From contig NZ_SLWX01000004.1 of NCBI RefSeq assembly GCF_004340525.1, positions 1 to 64,000 of the forward strand: a stretch of 64,000 nt of DNA, in the 5' to 3' direction. Below the pieces are notes generated by a model. The model made no database searches. It worked only from the letters and a program-made list of their open reading frames with translations, and was not told the DNA's origin. Position numbers and translations under genes: made by a program. The DNA is from Chromatocurvus halotolerans. GTDB taxonomy: Bacteria; Pseudomonadota; Gammaproteobacteria; Pseudomonadales; Halieaceae. How positions within the stretch are numbered: the stretch's first letter is position 1; the number at the start of each line of letters is the position of its first letter. Of this stretch, positions 35,672 through 44,131 are shown in pieces.

Positions 35672-36459
35672 GCCACCACACGCTGGTCGGCCTCGTTGTG
35701 ATCCAGCGCCAGCAGATCATCCAGCAGGCGGAGAAAGGCCTCGGCGCCGCGGCTGCCCGGCGCCAGCTGCGACAGCGACTTGCCCTGCTCACTCGCTTCG
35801 CGGAAGCGCGTATCGACCGGCACAACGCCGGACCACAGCTCGGTACCCTGATAGCGGCTGCGCAGTTCCTCCAGCGCGTGGTTCGAGGCCCGCGTCCTGC
35901 GATCAAACATGGTAGGAACGATAAGGTGCTGGAGGCGATGTGGCCGCGAACGGTTGACCATTTCCAGTGTGCGCGTCATGCGTTCAAGCCCCTTCAGCGC
36001 CAGGTGCTCGGTCTGGGTTGGCACCACGACGCGATCCGCAGCGGCAAGGGCATTGATCATGAGTATCCCCAGCGTGGGCGGGCAGTCCAGCAACACGTTA
36101 TCGAACTGTCCCGCCAGTGGCGCCAGCGCCTGACGCAGAATCAGCCCCTGCCCCTTCTGACTGCCCAGCTGCCGATCCAGTGTCGCCAGTGCCGGCACCG
36201 CTGCCAGCAACGCCGGACCATCGCCCGCGGTAGGCAGCAGAAGATCGGCCGCGCGGGTTCGCCGGTCGTCGAACAGGTTGTAGACACTGCGCGAGGCCGC
36301 CTCCGCATCCTGGGAAAAATAGCTGGTGAGTGAGGCCTGCGGGTCGAGATCCACCAGCAATACCCGATGTCCTCTCGCCTGCAGCCAGCCCGCAAGCGTG
36401 ACGACGGCGGTGGTTTTACCAACCCCGCCTTTCTGATTCGCAACCGTCCAGATTTTCAT
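35668..36459 (-). CDS. parC: ParA-family ATPase placing the chemotaxis array (ParC)
   Basis: A 263-residue ParA-type ATPase with the deviant Walker A NQKGGVGKTTAVVTL at residues 8-22, LLVDLDPQASLTSYF near 35-50, Walker B NVLLDCPPTLGILM near 115 and VPTQTEHLALKGLERM further on. In Vibrio the equivalent ParC directs chemotaxis arrays to the cell pole with ParP. This name must not be confused with topoisomerase IV ParC. The ATG overlaps the motD stop (four bases), and its own stop overlaps parP. Confidence 0.88.
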   Translation of the reverse strand: MKIWTVANQKGGVGKTTAVVTLAGWLQARGHRVLLVDLDPQASLTSYFSQDAEAASRSVYNLFDDRRTRAADLLLPTAGDGPALLAAVPALATLDRQLGSQKGQGLILRQALAPLAGQFDNVLLDCPPTLGILMINALAAADRVVVPTQTEHLALKGLERMTRTLEMVNRSRPHRLQHLIVPTMFDRRTRASNHALEELRSRYQGTELWSGVVPVDTRFREASEQGKSLSQLAPGSRGAEAFLRLLDDLLALDHNEADQRVVA

Positions 36460-37310
36460 GTTCCGACCTCGGCCTCTGTTAGGGAGCCGGGGAGTGGCTC
36501 CGGCATCTCATCGTTTGCCAGTATCACGATAGTCACTCGCCGGTTGCGGTTGCGCCCCTCGGCGCTGTCGTTGCTGGCCGCCGGCTGATATTCACCAAGC
36601 CCGACGGCAACCATGCGCTGCGGCGTTACTCCCCTGGCCTGGAACAGACGAATGACGCTGCTGGCGCGCGCCGATGAGAGTTCCCAGTTGGAGGGGAAGC
36701 GTGTCGTGCTGATGGGAACGTCATCGGTATGTCCCTCCACGCGCAGCGCATTGGGCATCGGTTCCAGGATATCGCCGACTTTCTGAAGCGTCGGCAGCGC
36801 CGGATCGGCTACCTCCGCTATCCCGACCGGAAACAGCAGATCGGTCTTGATCTCGACTTCGAGCCACAGCGGGGTTTCCCGAACGCGTACCTGGTCCTGA
36901 TCGATAAGCTCGGACAGCGCCTCGCGAATCTCTTCGGCCATGCGCGCAAGCCCCGCGCGCGTGCCGTCGTCCCCCACGCTGGTGATACCTGCAATGCCGC
37001 CCGGGGGGTTGTCCAGGGGCAGCGACAGGGTGCTTCTGTCGACCGAGCCCTGGGGCAGCGCGTCGTCCCTGCCCTGCTCGGCTCCGCCCGAGGGCGGATT
37101 GTCCCCGATCTGGATCGGCCGGGTGGTTTTTGGCGTGCCACGGAACGCCGCCACCAGAGAGTCCGAGAGGACGCGGTACTTGCCCTCGTTGACCGAGGAG
37201 ATGGCGTACATCACCACAAAGAATGCCAGTAGAAGCGTCACGAGATCCCCGTAAGGGATCGCCCAGGCTTCGTGGTTGATATGGTCCTCATGGCGTTTTT
37301 TGCGTCCCAT
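36456..37310 (-). CDS. motD: Flagellar stator protein MotD (MotB type)
   Basis: A 284-residue MotB-family stator subunit. One membrane helix follows a basic N-terminus, with the ion-binding Asp22 in IPYGDLVTLLLAFFVVMY. A plug/linker region and a C-terminal OmpA-like peptidoglycan domain complete it (NALRVEGHTDDVPIST, NWELSSARASSVIRLF, VGLGEYQPAASN). The position after cheA and motC is that of MotD in Pseudomonas and relatives, where MotCD is a second stator set. No motAB pair lies in this window. A loop of about 90 residues between the helix and the OmpA fold is longer than in E. coli MotB. Confidence 0.93.
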   Translation of the reverse strand: MGRKKRHEDHINHEAWAIPYGDLVTLLLAFFVVMYAISSVNEGKYRVLSDSLVAAFRGTPKTTRPIQIGDNPPSGGAEQGRDDALPQGSVDRSTLSLPLDNPPGGIAGITSVGDDGTRAGLARMAEEIREALSELIDQDQVRVRETPLWLEVEIKTDLLFPVGIAEVADPALPTLQKVGDILEPMPNALRVEGHTDDVPISTTRFPSNWELSSARASSVIRLFQARGVTPQRMVAVGLGEYQPAASNDSAEGRNRNRRVTIVILANDEMPEPLPGSLTEAEVGT

Positions 37311-37321
37311 TCCCTTCCGCC

Positions 37322-38065
37322 CTAGGCCAGGTAACCTTTCAGCTTTGTCTCGATATTGCGCGGGTTCTCACCCTGGGCAATCGACACAACGCCCTCCACC
37401 ACCATCTCGCGGGCGGTCGTCTGCCCGTGGATGATTCCCTTCAGCTTCCCCGCCATGGGCAGGAAAAAAAGATTGGCGGAGCCAATCCCGTAAATCGTGG
37501 CAACAAACGCGGCGGCAATACCGGTACCCAGTTTTGAGGGGTCCGCCAGATTCTGCATGACCGCCATTAGCCCCAGCACCGCCCCGACGATGCCCATCGT
37601 CGGCGCATAGATACCCATGGCCTCAAACACTTTGGCCGCCGCGGTATCAATCTCTTCCCGGGTACCGATTTCCACGTCCATAATGCTCTGTATGACCTCG
37701 GGCTCACTGCCATCCACCAGCAGCTGCAGCAGTTTCTGCACGAAGGGATCAGTCTCGTTCTCCACTACCGACTCCAGCCCCAGCAGACCTTCCTTGCGTG
37801 CCAGCTGGCTCCAGCCGACAATTTTTTCGATCATGCTGTCGGCGTCCACACCCGGGGGGCGGAATATCCAGCCCACGATCTTCATGGAACGCTTCATGAC
37901 CGGGACGGATGTCTGCAGCAGCGTCGCCGCCAGGGTGCCGCAGATGACGATGACAAAGGCAGCGCCAGAGACCAGCGCCGCTATTCCCGCCCCCTTCAGC
38001 GTGGAGCCGAGCAACACGGAGACGAGGGCCAGGATAACGCCGATAATGCTTAACTTGTCCACCAA
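37322..38065 (-). CDS. motC: Flagellar stator protein MotC (MotA type)
   Basis: A 247-residue MotA-family subunit with four membrane helices: two near the N-terminus (SIIGVILALVSVLLGS and an alanine-rich one), a long cytoplasmic loop with charged residues for rotor contact (RKEGLLGLESVVENETDPFVQ), and two helices with the ion-path proline motif YAPTMGIVGAVLGLMAVM. It pairs with MotD, 11 bases downstream. The start ATG lies eight bases after cheA's stop. Length is typical of MotC/PomA (about 250), shorter than E. coli MotA. Confidence 0.95.
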   Translation of the reverse strand: MVDKLSIIGVILALVSVLLGSTLKGAGIAALVSGAAFVIVICGTLAATLLQTSVPVMKRSMKIVGWIFRPPGVDADSMIEKIVGWSQLARKEGLLGLESVVENETDPFVQKLLQLLVDGSEPEVIQSIMDVEIGTREEIDTAAAKVFEAMGIYAPTMGIVGAVLGLMAVMQNLADPSKLGTGIAAAFVATIYGIGSANLFFLPMAGKLKGIIHGQTTAREMVVEGVVSIAQGENPRNIETKLKGYLA

Positions 38066-38073
38066 GGCTCCCG

Positions 38074-40029
38074 TCAGGCTGCAGCTTTGCTGACCCGCTT
38101 CATCAAGCCATTGACATCAAAAATCAGGGCGATGTTTCCATCCCCCGTGATCGTTGCGCCCGCAAACCCGGGGACATCGTGCAGCATGGCCCCCAGCGGC
38201 TTGATCACCACTTCCTCCTGGCCAAGCACATCGTCGGTAACAAATCCCACCATGCCGCTGCCAACCTGCAGCACGACCACATAGGATGCGCGGGTACCGC
38301 CCTCGTCACCCTCGGCCGCCAGACAGCTGCGCAGGAAAACCAGAGGCAGCGGCTTGCCGCGCACCATGACCACGGGGCGACCCGCAACCTGATGCACGTT
38401 ATCGTTATCCAGGGAAAATACCTCGAGAACCTGCGACAGCGGGAAGGCATAGGTGCGCTGCTGCAGGCGCACCATCAACGTCGGCATGATCGCCAGCGTG
38501 AGCGGCACTCGAACCCGCACGGAGGTCCCCTTGCCGAGCTCCGACTGGATCTCGACATTGCCATTCAGCTCGGCAATGCGCGTCTTGACCACGTCCATGC
38601 CGACACCGCGACCCGACAGGTCTGATACGACTTCTTTGGTCGAGAAGCCCGCCAGAAACACCAGGTCGAAGCATTCGGGGTCGCTCAGCCTGGCTGCGGC
38701 TTCTGCCGTGAACAGCCCTTTCCTGACCGCCTTCTCGCGCAGCACCTCGGGGTCAATGCCTGCACCGTCGTCGCGGATGAGGATGACGATATTGTTGCCT
38801 TCCTGTTCCGCCGACAGCTCCACCTTGCCGGTGCGAGGCTTGCCGTTCGCCTCACGGACATCGGGGTCTTCAATGCCGTGATCCATGGCGTTGCGCACCA
38901 GGTGCACCAGTGGATCGGAGAGCGCCTGGACCAGATTCTTGTCGAGGTCGGTGTCTTCCCCGCGCATGGTCAGCTCTATTTCCTTGCGCAGACTGCGGGC
39001 CACGTCCCGGGCCAGCCGCGGGAATCGGGAGAAGACCTTGCCTATTGGCTGCATGCGGGTCTGCATCACGCCGTTCTGCAGGTCCGCCGTCACCAGATCG
39101 AGATTGGCAACGGTTTTTTTCAGCTCTTCGTTCTCGAGGTCAGCACCGAGATTGGTCAGTCGATTGCGCACGAGCACAAGCTCACCCACGAGATTCATGA
39201 CGGTATCCAGCCGCGAAACACTGACGCGAATGGTGGCCTCGGCCGCCGCCGAAGGACCGGGTTCCCCTTTGCCGTCGACTGCGGCGGGCGCTGCTGGAGA
39301 GCCGCTAACGGCGGGCTTCTCGTCACGCGCTGCCGGTGCCGGCGTCACCGCCGGGGCAGGCGCCTCCGCAGGGGCAGCCGCCGCCGGCTTGGCGGCACCC
39401 TGCTGCATCTGGTCAAGCAGCGCCTCGAACTCGTCATCGGTAATTTCGTCGCTGCCTGGTGCAGGCCCACCAGCACCCTGCGTTTCTGCCGCGTGCTCGT
39501 CGCCCGGGTCGTCCTCGAAAAGACCTGCGCGAACGCCGTCGATGATCGCGTCAAACTCACGATCGGCGGCGTCCTCCGAGGTTTCTTCCTGCGTAGACGC
39601 TGTCTCCGTCGCCTCAACTGCCACCGCACCGGAGCCATTGGCAGCGCGAACGTAGTCCTGCAGCCTCGCGACCAGTTCCGGGGGCGCCGGGTCCGGGGTC
39701 TGGCCTGCTGACACCTGGGCCAGAATGCCGGATACCACGTCCGCCACCTGCAGAACCGTATCCATGATCGCATTGTCGACCGCCAGCTTGCCGTTGCGCA
39801 GGCAGTCGAAAACCTCTTCCGCACCGTGGCATATCAGCACCAGCGGCTCGACATTCAGGAATCCCGCGCCACCCTTGATAGTGTGGAAACCGCGGAAAAT
39901 GCTGTTGAGCAATTCCCGGTCATTCGGCGCCCGCTCAAGCTGCACCAGTTCGGAGCCAAGCGTTTCCACAATTTCATTGGCTTCGACCAGAAAGTCTTCG
40001 CGAATACTATCGTCCAGTTCAAAGCTCAT
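38074..40029 (-). CDS. cheA: Chemotaxis histidine kinase CheA
   Basis: A 651-residue kinase. The Hpt domain holds the phosphorylated His49 in GFHTIKGGAGFLNV. An Ala/Pro/Glu-rich linker (about 130-270) takes the place of a folded P2 domain and contains two short acidic helices, REFDAIIDGVRAGLF and DDEFEALLDQM. The dimerisation helices (RLDTVMNLVGELVLVRNRL), the ATPase domain (N box LVHLVRNAMDHGIE, G boxes IRDDGAGI and GRGVGMD) and the CheW-like domain to the C-terminus follow. Adjacent cheZ and cheY lie upstream in the same direction. It is the only cheA in the window and must serve both the polar array and the globin receptor. Confidence 0.96.
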   Translation of the reverse strand: MSFELDDSIREDFLVEANEIVETLGSELVQLERAPNDRELLNSIFRGFHTIKGGAGFLNVEPLVLICHGAEEVFDCLRNGKLAVDNAIMDTVLQVADVVSGILAQVSAGQTPDPAPPELVARLQDYVRAANGSGAVAVEATETASTQEETSEDAADREFDAIIDGVRAGLFEDDPGDEHAAETQGAGGPAPGSDEITDDEFEALLDQMQQGAAKPAAAAPAEAPAPAVTPAPAARDEKPAVSGSPAAPAAVDGKGEPGPSAAAEATIRVSVSRLDTVMNLVGELVLVRNRLTNLGADLENEELKKTVANLDLVTADLQNGVMQTRMQPIGKVFSRFPRLARDVARSLRKEIELTMRGEDTDLDKNLVQALSDPLVHLVRNAMDHGIEDPDVREANGKPRTGKVELSAEQEGNNIVILIRDDGAGIDPEVLREKAVRKGLFTAEAAARLSDPECFDLVFLAGFSTKEVVSDLSGRGVGMDVVKTRIAELNGNVEIQSELGKGTSVRVRVPLTLAIMPTLMVRLQQRTYAFPLSQVLEVFSLDNDNVHQVAGRPVVMVRGKPLPLVFLRSCLAAEGDEGGTRASYVVVLQVGSGMVGFVTDDVLGQEEVVIKPLGAMLHDVPGFAGATITGDGNIALIFDVNGLMKRVSKAAA

Positions 40030-40040
40030 AGCTGTCTCCG

Positions 40041-40778
40041 TCAGAATCCCAAGCTGGATAGCAGTTCGTCAGCCTCGTCCTGACTGGTAATCCGCTGCTC
40101 GCCTTCCGGCAGGGTTGCGGACGCTCCCGCTCGCCTGCGCTCGGTCAGCATGTCCCCCTTGCCGGCAACCCGGATCATGTTGATCAGAGTTTCTTCCACT
40201 TCCGTCACCAGCCGGATCACTTTGCGGATTTCCTGTCCGGCGAGGTCCTGATAGTTCTGCGAAATGATCACTTCCGACAAGCCGGAGCGGATACTGGAAA
40301 CCTGCTCGCCGACATCGTTGACGAAAGTCGCGAGCTCGGGAGCGGCGCTGCCACTGGCAACGCCGGCGTTATCGAACGACCCACCCAGTGACGTGGCGCG
40401 GTCAATCAGCGCCTCTGCCCGGGGCAGCATGTCCTCGACCAGATCCATGGTCTTGTGCGCCGACTGCTCGGTAATGGTAATGACCTGATCCAGCCGGTGC
40501 CGCGCGTCCGGAAATTCATCACTCGCAAAATCCGCAACCCGCGAGTCGACCTGGAAGCTGGTCAGGGCCTCGTGCAGCTGTCGCGTGAGCCTGCCGACAT
40601 CCTGGAACAGTGTCTGCTCACGCGCCGCCGCCAGGTCATCGAGCAGGGCAGTGAAACGGGGCGCGTCATCGCGCCTGGCCGCGTCGAGCAGGGCCTCAAG
40701 CGCCTCGATATAGTCTGCCGGCGCCTTCTGCGCGGCCCCATCATCGTGGCCGCTGGCGGCCTTGCTGGAGTCGGTCAT
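40041..40778 (-). CDS. cheZ: CheY-P phosphatase CheZ
   Basis: A 245-residue, largely helical protein. The active-site motif [16 protein letters not shown] (Asp and Gln of the D-x-x-x-Q pair) is near residue 175, and the C-terminus [12 protein letters not shown] is the CheY-binding peptide of the family. The long hairpin preceding the motif and about 35 disordered N-terminal residues are as in Pseudomonas-type CheZ. It dephosphorylates CheY-P to reset the motor signal. It overlaps cheY by four bases upstream and sits 11 bases before cheA. Confidence 0.95.
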   Translation of the reverse strand: MTDSSKAASGHDDGAAQKAPADYIEALEALLDAARRDDAPRFTALLDDLAAAREQTLFQDVGRLTRQLHEALTSFQVDSRVADFASDEFPDARHRLDQVITITEQSAHKTMDLVEDMLPRAEALIDRATSLGGSFDNAGVASGSAAPELATFVNDVGEQVSSIRSGLSEVIISQNYQDLAGQEIRKVIRLVTEVEETLINMIRVAGKGDMLTERRRAGASATLPEGEQRITSQDEADELLSSLGF

Positions 40779-41167
40779 GAGCCCTGCTCTATGCGTTCGA
40801 AGATACGGTCGATCTTTTCCTTGAGCGCCGCCGCGGTAAACGGTTTCACGACATACCCATTGACACCGGACTGTGCGGCTTCAATGATCTGCTCCCGCTT
40901 CGCTTCTGCGGTCACCATGAGAACCGGCAGGTGCTTGAACCTGTCGTCCGCGCGAATCGCCTTGAGCAGATCGATGCCCGCCATGCCGGGCATGTTCCAG
41001 TCTGTCACGACGAAATCGATGTGCGTGGATTTCAGGACGTCCAGCGCCGCAGAGCCATCATCGGCCTCGCGCATGTTGCTGAAGCCCAGCTCTCTGAGCT
41101 GGTTCTTGACAATTCGCCGCATCGTGGAGAAATCATCCACCACCAGAATCTGCATATCCTTGTTCAA
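40775..41167 (-). CDS. cheY: Chemotaxis response regulator CheY
   Basis: A 130-residue receiver with the full motor-CheY signature: acidic pocket DDFSTMRR at 11-18, phosphorylated Asp56 in VTDWNMPGM (Trp directly after, as in E. coli CheY), Thr in LMVTAE, and Lys in GYVVKPF. CheY-P binds FliM. The start is TTG 41167, with GGAG eight bases upstream; ATG 41155 is a weaker alternative. It precedes cheZ and cheA and follows fliA by 51 bases, so it may be read through from the fliA message or from a promoter in that gap that I cannot identify. Confidence 0.96.
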   Translation of the reverse strand: MNKDMQILVVDDFSTMRRIVKNQLRELGFSNMREADDGSAALDVLKSTHIDFVVTDWNMPGMAGIDLLKAIRADDRFKHLPVLMVTAEAKREQIIEAAQSGVNGYVVKPFTAAALKEKIDRIFERIEQGS

Positions 41168-41218
41168 AAGCGTTACTCCATGATTCAGTCCACGCCCGAC
41201 ACCGCAGCCTCGGGTTGA

Positions 41219-41953
41219 TTAAAACGACGATCGCGCCCGTATTCTCGCAAGGGCCTGACCGTGCAGCTGGCAGACGCGCGATTCGCTGACGCCCAGCACC
41301 TCTCCAATTTCCCGCATGTTCAGTTCATCCGTATAATACAGGCTGATAATGAGACGCTCGCGTTCCGGCAGGCTCTCTACGCTGCTGGCGATCAACGCGG
41401 TGATCGAGTCCTGCTCCAGCGCCTCCTCGGGAGACGCGATATTCTCGTTGACCCCACGCAGGTCGTTATCGTCCCCCGAAAGCTCCTCTACGCTGAACAT
41501 TCTGGAGTGCGATGCCTCGCGGGCAATGTCGTGATACTCCGCCAGTGACACGTTCATTTCAGCGGCCACTTCGGCATCGCTCGCCTTGCCACCGTTGCGT
41601 CCCTCTACAATGCGCATGGCCTCTATCATGCTCCGTACCCTGCGGTGTACCGAGCGGGGAATCCAGTCCATGCGCCGCAATTCGTCGAGCATGGCGCCGC
41701 GGATGCGGATACCCGCATAGGTCTCGAAATTGGCTCCCCGATCACCCGCATATTTTTTCGCTGCCTCCATCAGGCCCAGCATGCCTGCCTGCATCAGGTC
41801 ATTGACATCCACACTGTCGGGCAGACGTCCACCCAGGTGGTAGGCAATGCGCCTGACCAGCTGGGCGTACTTTTCCACCAGCGCGTCCGCCGACAGCTCG
41901 CGAACCGCCGTGTACTCCGCCGCCCGGGATGAGGCTCGGGAGTCTACACTCAT
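41219..41953 (-). CDS. fliA: Flagellar sigma factor FliA (sigma-28)
   Basis: A 244-residue sigma-28 factor. Region 2 (LVRRIAYHLGGRLPDSVDVN, DLMQAGMLGLMEAAKKY, FETYAGIRIRGAMLDELR), region 3 and region 4 (LPERERLIISLYYTDELNMR, then EIGEVLGVSESRVCQLHGQA) are complete. It directs late flagellar and chemotaxis genes such as the operon at 27606, which has a good FliA promoter. The start overlaps the end of flhG by four bases (ATGA type), so it belongs to the flhA-flhF-flhG-fliA middle-class operon. No flgM is seen in the window. Confidence 0.97.
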   Translation of the reverse strand: MSVDSRASSRAAEYTAVRELSADALVEKYAQLVRRIAYHLGGRLPDSVDVNDLMQAGMLGLMEAAKKYAGDRGANFETYAGIRIRGAMLDELRRMDWIPRSVHRRVRSMIEAMRIVEGRNGGKASDAEVAAEMNVSLAEYHDIAREASHSRMFSVEELSGDDNDLRGVNENIASPEEALEQDSITALIASSVESLPERERLIISLYYTDELNMREIGEVLGVSESRVCQLHGQALARIRARSSF

Positions 41954-42816
41954 TGCGCGATACCCAGCGCCCGCTCAAGGAAGAACTCCACCTGCCCGTT
42001 GCCTCCCGGGGCTCCTATCCATGTATCGGCCACGCCGGCCAGTTTCTTGAATGCTTCTGTCGCCCGGCAGGCAGGATAGGCTGTCACCACCGGCTCCTGC
42101 CGCTGCAGGGCGCGGCGCAGGAAATCGTCGTGGGGAACAAAGCCGGCGTAGCGCGCTGTGACATCGAGGTAGCGATCGGTCACCCGTGCAATCTTCTGGT
42201 AGAGATCCCGTCCCTCCAGCTGGCTGCGCACCATATTCGACAACACCTGGACCTCACGTATGCCGTGGTCGCGCGACAGCACTTTCACCATGGCATAGGC
42301 GTCGGTGATGGACGCCGGCTCGTTGCACACCACAACCAGCACCTGATGCGCGGCGGCGGCAAACATGGACACCGAACTGCTGATGCCGGCGGCGGTATCG
42401 ACGATCAGCACATCGATGTCTGTCGCCATTTCGGAGAAGGCATGAATGATGCCGCTGGATTCGGTTCTGGTGAGCTCGGCCATTCTCTGGATGCCGGAGG
42501 AAGCCGGCACCACTTTGACGCCCTGTGGTCCCTCCAGCACGATATCCTTCAGGTCGCATTCCCCCTGCAGCACGTGCGACAGATTGCGTTTGGGGCTCAG
42601 GCCGAGCAGCACATCGACATTGGCGAGCCCAAGGTCCGCATCCATGATCCAGGTCTTGCGGCCTTTCATGGCCAGGGCCACCGCCAGGTTGACCGACACA
42701 TTGGTCTTGCCGACGCCGCCCTTGCCGCTGGCGACCGCGATGACCAGGCCGGGGTGTCCGGAACCTGACGCTCCTGGACTCGCGGCGCAGATTTCCGGGC
42801 GGTTATCCGAGCGCAT
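41950..42816 (-). CDS. flhG: MinD-like ATPase FlhG (FleN), flagellar number regulator
   Basis: A 288-residue MinD/ParA-type ATPase. The deviant Walker A is in VASGKGGVGKTNVSVNLAVA near residues 28-45, followed by WIMDADLGLANVDVLLGL and the IVDTAAGISS switch. The C-terminus ends in an amphipathic segment (FFLERALG) like a membrane-targeting helix. FlhG limits flagellar number, opposes FlhF, and in Pseudomonas binds FleQ. ATG 42816 has GGAGAG seven bases upstream and lies within the last codons of flhF (14-nt overlap). Confidence 0.94.
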   Translation of the reverse strand: MRSDNRPEICAASPGASGSGHPGLVIAVASGKGGVGKTNVSVNLAVALAMKGRKTWIMDADLGLANVDVLLGLSPKRNLSHVLQGECDLKDIVLEGPQGVKVVPASSGIQRMAELTRTESSGIIHAFSEMATDIDVLIVDTAAGISSSVSMFAAAAHQVLVVVCNEPASITDAYAMVKVLSRDHGIREVQVLSNMVRSQLEGRDLYQKIARVTDRYLDVTARYAGFVPHDDFLRRALQRQEPVVTAYPACRATEAFKKLAGVADTWIGAPGGNGQVEFFLERALGIAQ

Positions 42817-44104
42817 AGTGCATCTCTCCAATGTGCTGGGCCACAGACTCCTTGTCCATACGCCGCGGCGACTCCCGCATCAACGATACGCCTCGCTTCA
42901 CCAGCCTGCGACTGCTGAGCGTTCGCAGTGGCCGCGACAGATCGGCGCTGTCCGAAACCCGGACCAGTGGCAAGCCGCTCAGGGCGACAACACTCAGCAG
43001 TCCACCCAGACTGGCGGTTTCATCCAGCTTGGTCGCGATAATTCCGTTCAGCGACTGTCTACTGTACAACATCACGGCCTCTTCCAGCGCCTGAATTTGT
43101 GCATTTGCCGCCAGAACCAGGTAACGGGTCACAATGCGGCCATCCGGGCGTCCAAGGCCTGCGCTCTGCCCCAGGTCATGGTCATCCCGCGCAGCACCCG
43201 CGGTATCCACCAATACCACGCGAACATGCGCCAGCCGGTTCAGGCGTTCCTGCACTTCCGCGGCTGTATTTGCCTGATACACGGGGATATTCAACAGCCG
43301 TCCGGCCGAAAAAAGGCACTCCTGCGCGCCCGGACGGCTGTTGTCAGTGCTGATCATCGCCACGTGCTCGGAACCGTGAACCTCGGCATAGTGAGCAGCA
43401 AAACGCGCGATCGCCGTTGTCTTGCCGACACCCGTGGGCCCTACCAGGACCATGACGCCACCCTGCATCAACGGATCCTCCGGCTCCACCGCCACCATGT
43501 GGGCAAAGTCCGTCAGCGCCTGTCGCCAGGCGCGAGCGGGATCGCGCTCGTCGGCGGGCACCCGGGCGGTGATATCCTGCGCCAGCGGGGATGGCAGGCC
43601 CAGCTGCAGGAGATTGCGCAGCAGGTCGGCACGTACCGGACTCTGCCGGGAGAAATCGTTCCAGGCAAGGCTGGAGAGCTGGCACTCCAGCATGCGGCGC
43701 AACGCCTTGATTTCGTCGCGCATGCCAGACAGGGATTCCTCCGGCGCAGCCACGTCATTGCGCATCGACGCCGGCCGGGATGCCGGCCTGAGCGGCGACC
43801 GTGGCGCAGCAGATGGGACCGGCTCGGCATGGGCCGACGCCCGACGACCGGCATCGGCCGTCTGCGCGCGTGCCGACGCGGGTCGCGCGCTGGACAGGGG
43901 CGATCGGGGTCGGGACGTCGTTGCCGCGCCTGCGCCCTGCAGCGACGGATCGATCAGTGTTTCGTCGTAGTCGACCGCGGCCACCACCTCCAGGCCGTCG
44001 GGAATCTGACGGCTCGACAGGATGACGGCATCGGGTCCCTGCTCATCCCTGACCTGCTTTAACGCCTGGCGCATATCCTCGGCCACATAGCGCTTGATTT
44101 GCAT
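42803..44104 (-). CDS. flhF: SRP-type GTPase FlhF, polar flagellum placement
   Basis: A 433-residue protein. An N-terminal basic domain (IKRYVAEDMRQALKQVRDEQ) and a Ser/Ala/Arg-rich disordered region (about 70-135) precede the N and G domains. The G domain has the P-loop VGPTGVGKTTAIARFA near residue 225, a D-T-A-G box (LVDTAGAARDD) and TKLDETASLGGLLS. FlhF recruits the first flagellar parts (FliF) to the pole. It follows flhA by 27 bases and overlaps flhG. Confidence 0.95.
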   Translation of the reverse strand: MQIKRYVAEDMRQALKQVRDEQGPDAVILSSRQIPDGLEVVAAVDYDETLIDPSLQGAGAATTSRPRSPLSSARPASARAQTADAGRRASAHAEPVPSAAPRSPLRPASRPASMRNDVAAPEESLSGMRDEIKALRRMLECQLSSLAWNDFSRQSPVRADLLRNLLQLGLPSPLAQDITARVPADERDPARAWRQALTDFAHMVAVEPEDPLMQGGVMVLVGPTGVGKTTAIARFAAHYAEVHGSEHVAMISTDNSRPGAQECLFSAGRLLNIPVYQANTAAEVQERLNRLAHVRVVLVDTAGAARDDHDLGQSAGLGRPDGRIVTRYLVLAANAQIQALEEAVMLYSRQSLNGIIATKLDETASLGGLLSVVALSGLPLVRVSDSADLSRPLRTLSSRRLVKRGVSLMRESPRRMDKESVAQHIGEMHYALG

Positions 44105-44131
44105 GCGTGTTACTCCCCTTTCAAATCCTGA

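Noticed and set aside
42446-44062. A 538-codon plus-strand frame opposite flhF and flhG
   Set aside because: Both sense genes are firmly identified by P-loop motifs and order. The antisense frame has none.
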